Positions 61,901-64,000 of a stretch of 64,000 nucleotides of DNA are shown piece by piece; the stretch's first letter is position 1, and each line of letters starts with the position of its first letter. The translations under genes and the position numbers were made by a program. The notes below the pieces were generated by a model. That model was not told the DNA's origin. It made no database searches and was given only the letters and a program-made list of their open reading frames with translations. The DNA comes from Xenorhabdus poinarii G6 (GTDB lineage Bacteria; Pseudomonadota; Gammaproteobacteria; Enterobacterales; Enterobacteriaceae): the NCBI RefSeq assembly GCF_000968175.1, contig NZ_FO704551.1:310001-374000 (forward strand), read 5' to 3'.

Positions 61901-62892
61901 ACCTGAACTCGGGATAAAAAGAAGGGAACTAAAAGCGAGTTCTGTGATCAGATCTGTCGACCAAGAATGACTTCTCACAAAGGAACCCGCTATGCGTAAT
62001 TTAGTCAACTTATATTGTTATGTCGACGATTTTTGTCAGATTTTTATGCCTCAATGGCAACAGTATCTGATTGAGAGTGGTGAACGTCAACGCTTACGCC
62101 AAGGACGAATGAGTACGAGTGAAATTATGACCATTATTATTGCTTTTCATATGTCACACCAGCGTGATTTCAAGAATTTTTATCTTGGATTCATTTGCTT
62201 ATATCATAGAAAAGCGTTTCCTACATTGCTCAGCTACACCCGTTTTCTTGAGGTCATGCCAACGGTACTTATCCCATTGAGTTCGTTTTTTACGCATCTT
62301 AAAGGCAAGCCGACAGGTATTGAATTTATTGATTCAACCAGTATTAAAGTGTGTCACAACCTCAGAATACCAAGACATAAAGTGTTTAAAGAGACGGCGG
62401 CGAGAGGAAAAGGAACGATGGGATGGTTCTATGGTTTTAAACTTCACCTCGTTATTAATCATCTTGGTGAAATTGTGGCGGCAAAACTCCCCCCCGCGAA
62501 TGTTGATGATAGGACACCGGTTCGAGAATTATCAAAAGGACTTTTAGATAAACTTTATGCGGATAAAGGCGATATCAGCAAGGCATTAACGGAAGACTTA
62601 AAAGCAGAAGGAATAACCTTAATGACAGGGCAACGGAAAAACATGAAACCCAGGTTATTAGCGGCTTGGGATAGAGCCATGTTAGCTAAACGGTTCATCA
62701 TCGAAACCATCAATGATCAGCTTAAGAACGTCACACAACTTGAGCATTCCCGCCATCGTAGTTTGCATGGCTTCATGCTGAATTTATTAGGTGGATTAAT
62801 CGCTTACTGCTTAAAACCCAAAAAGCCATCACTCAATATCACAAGCGCTGAAAAAACAGGACTTCGGGTGATGGCTTAAACCGATCTCAGGT
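61901..62892 (+). mobile_element. IS982-family insertion sequence
   Basis: A 992-bp element with imperfect inverted ends (ACCTGAACTCGGGAT at 61901; complement of ACCTGAGATCGG at the right end, 62881-62892). It is flanked by the 6-bp target duplication TGATTA (61895-61900 and 62893-62898) and holds one intact transposase gene. It interrupts the integrase remnant. Confidence 0.92.
61992..62879 (+). CDS. IS982-family transposase
   Basis: A 295-residue DDE transposase. The catalytic residues fit IEFIDSTSIKVCHN (first Asp), LYADKGD (second Asp) and KRFIIETINDQLK (Glu). The conserved MGWFYGFKLHLVINHLGE block is present. The frame is intact and of family length, so the element could still move. Confidence 0.94.
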   Translation: MRNLVNLYCYVDDFCQIFMPQWQQYLIESGERQRLRQGRMSTSEIMTIIIAFHMSHQRDFKNFYLGFICLYHRKAFPTLLSYTRFLEVMPTVLIPLSSFFTHLKGKPTGIEFIDSTSIKVCHNLRIPRHKVFKETAARGKGTMGWFYGFKLHLVINHLGEIVAAKLPPANVDDRTPVRELSKGLLDKLYADKGDISKALTEDLKAEGITLMTGQRKNMKPRLLAAWDRAMLAKRFIIETINDQLKNVTQLEHSRHRSLHGFMLNLLGGLIAYCLKPKKPSLNITSAEKTGLRVMA

Positions 62893-62955
62893 TGATTAAA
62901 ATATCGTTTTGTGGGTAAAGAGAAGCGATTGGCATTTACCCTATCGTAACCTTGG

Positions 62956-63039
62956 CATAAGCCTGAAACAAAAGGGACGTCCATCACATCACAATGCTGG
63001 TTTTATGGTTTCAAGTTACACTTGGTTGTCAATCATTAA
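62956..63039 (+). pseudogene. Fragment of a second IS982-family transposase
   Basis: The frame reads HKPETKGTSITSQCWFYGFK-LHLVVNH and stops. WFYGFKLHLVVNH matches WFYGFKLHLVINH of the intact transposase next to it, but the DNA differs at many third positions, so it is a remnant of a different copy. Confidence 0.75.
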
Positions 63040-63349
63040 GGCCTATTTCAACAATTAATGTTCGATGCTGCATTGAATTATCTTCTGTCATTTCCCTCTA
63101 TGAATTTTAGCTTTTTCTTTTATTTCGTACTCGCTATTTCCATTAATTGTTGCTATATCATAGAGAATATTTGGATGGATGTAGCGAAATATTGCAATGG
63201 TATGTGATTTATATGAATGGTGATCTAGAGATATGGAAGTATAATAAAGATACAAATTGATGGCTACTCAAATCATGTGACATACCTAATGAGTAATATT
63301 GATTAGTGCTATGAAAACCACTTTTTAGTAAATAATATTATGGTGAAAC
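63040..63349. other. AT-rich intergenic region
   Basis: No gene, repeat or terminator with clear support. It must contain the promoter of the following DUF2867-like gene. Confidence 0.5.
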
Positions 63350-63859
63350 ATGTACTATAGTGATAAATTCGGTATTTTGCTTTTGGATAAAAAAGATAAT
63401 TTAGGTTATTATAGTCAGCAGAAAGTGTTTATTAAAAACAAAATGACTGCCCTTGATGTTTATTGTCAAATGACTCAAAAAATACCATTATGGTTACGCC
63501 TGTCTTTTGCAATAAGAGATAAAATATCACGTCTTGCTGGTGTGGGAAAAATTCGTGGATTCTCAGGTGGAAGTTTAAATACAGAGCTTCACGTTGGAAG
63601 CTATGTCGATTTTTTTAAGATTGTACGTATCAGTGATGATGAAATATGTCTATTGTCTAAGGATATACATTTGACGGTGCTGATATCTCTGAATGTTTTC
63701 CCTGATAATCATCATAAAGGTGGTTATATAGCGACGGTGACCGCATCTGTGATAACGCATAATTTTTTTGGAAAAGTGTATATGATACCCGTATCTCTTA
63801 CTCATGGTAGCATCGTGAGGGGGATGTTATCTAAAGTTGGCCGAGTGTTAAAAGATTAA
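63350..63859 (+). CDS. DUF2867-like protein
   Basis: A 169-residue protein with LPLWLRLSFAIRDKISRLAG-type sequence (residues ~46-65), HVGSYVDFFKIVRISDDEIC, LSKDIHLTVLISL and IPVSLTHGSIVRGML. This pattern fits the DUF2867 family; its role is unknown. No signal peptide. It lies outside the prophage, in the remnant of the older island or the host chromosome. The ATG is preceded only weakly (GGTGAAAC). Confidence 0.7.
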   Translation: MYYSDKFGILLLDKKDNLGYYSQQKVFIKNKMTALDVYCQMTQKIPLWLRLSFAIRDKISRLAGVGKIRGFSGGSLNTELHVGSYVDFFKIVRISDDEICLLSKDIHLTVLISLNVFPDNHHKGGYIATVTASVITHNFFGKVYMIPVSLTHGSIVRGMLSKVGRVLKD

Positions 63860-64000
63860 AAATAACGCATAAATTAACAATAAGGGTTGATTATGGGGTT
63901 CATTAAAACTGTGGAGATAATAGTTAGTCATGGATGGATAGATTTTTTATTATGTGTTTTCACGTTCTTACCCTAACGTCAGTTACATTCGCATTAAATG
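63860..64000 (+). other. Window end, no complete gene
   Basis: A 27-codon frame from 63893 (MGFIKTVEIIVSHGWIDFLL...) ends at a stop at 63974-63976. It may be the start of a broken gene, but too little is visible to judge. Confidence 0.3.

Larger units (their letters stand above)
61786..62949 (+). pseudogene. Remnant of a P4-type integrase gene, split by IS982
   Basis: The left part reads MKLTARQIDTAKPKDKSYKL-SDG, the start of P4-type integrases, then after a frameshift near 61855 YLEIFPNGSKCW up to the IS. Past the IS, LKYRFVGKEKRLAFTLS continues the same domain to a stop at 62947-62949. The rest of the gene (about 320 codons) is missing. Its place just after attR, pointing away from the tRNA, is where the integrase of another argU-integrated element would be. 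Confidence 0.85.

Overview
The window comes from an enterobacterial chromosome, most likely a Morganellaceae genus such as Xenorhabdus or Photorhabdus. That placement is an inference from the tktA, epd, pgk, fbaA, dtpB, folD and ybcJ protein sequences, the base composition and the IS982-type element; no marker gene settles the genus. About 53 kb of the 64 kb is one largely complete lambdoid prophage with a siphovirus-type tail.

Host left flank, 1-8742: the 3' end of tktA, then epd-pgk-fbaA on the plus strand (pentose phosphate, vitamin B6 and glycolysis genes), the peptide transporter dtpB and the folD-ybcJ pair on the minus strand, and a tRNA-Arg(TCT) gene (argU).

Prophage, 8698-61621: it is integrated in the 3' half of argU and bounded by a perfect 46-bp direct repeat (8698-8743 and 61576-61621). 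From left to right: integrase and an excisionase-like gene; a leftward early operon with an MT-A70 methylase, a second methyltransferase, SSB, a candidate annealing protein and a RecE-like exonuclease; a long structured leader that resembles C4 antisense RNA; a CI/Cro switch with repeated operators and matching boxA elements on both early transcripts; a rightward early operon with CII, an O-like protein carrying an iteron origin inside its gene, a DnaB-like helicase, NinB, a NinI-like phosphatase and RusA; a Q antiterminator with late promoter and terminator; a DNA methyltransferase; two toxin-antitoxin pairs; a lambda-like lysis cassette; terminase, portal and head genes; tail tube and chaperone; a 4-kb immunity island with ribbon-helix-helix regulators, three antirepressors and a lipoprotein, sitting between chaperone and tape measure; tape measure; a third toxin-antitoxin pair paralogous to one of the first two; lambda M-L-K-I-J tail tip genes; and a tail fibre gene with an invertible 3' end, a silent alternative 3' end on the other strand, and a Gin/Hin-type invertase.

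Right flank, 61622-64000: remains of a second, older integrative element that used the same tRNA. A decayed P4-type integrase gene is split by an intact IS982-family element with a 6-bp target duplication, followed by a fragment of another IS982 transposase, an AT-rich stretch and a DUF2867-like gene.

The most unusual points are the tail fibre switch, the antirepressor island with three operator copies and a hairpin-masked ribosome binding site, the C4-like leader of the left operon, the two related toxin-antitoxin modules at distant places in one phage, and the tandem use of argU by two elements.
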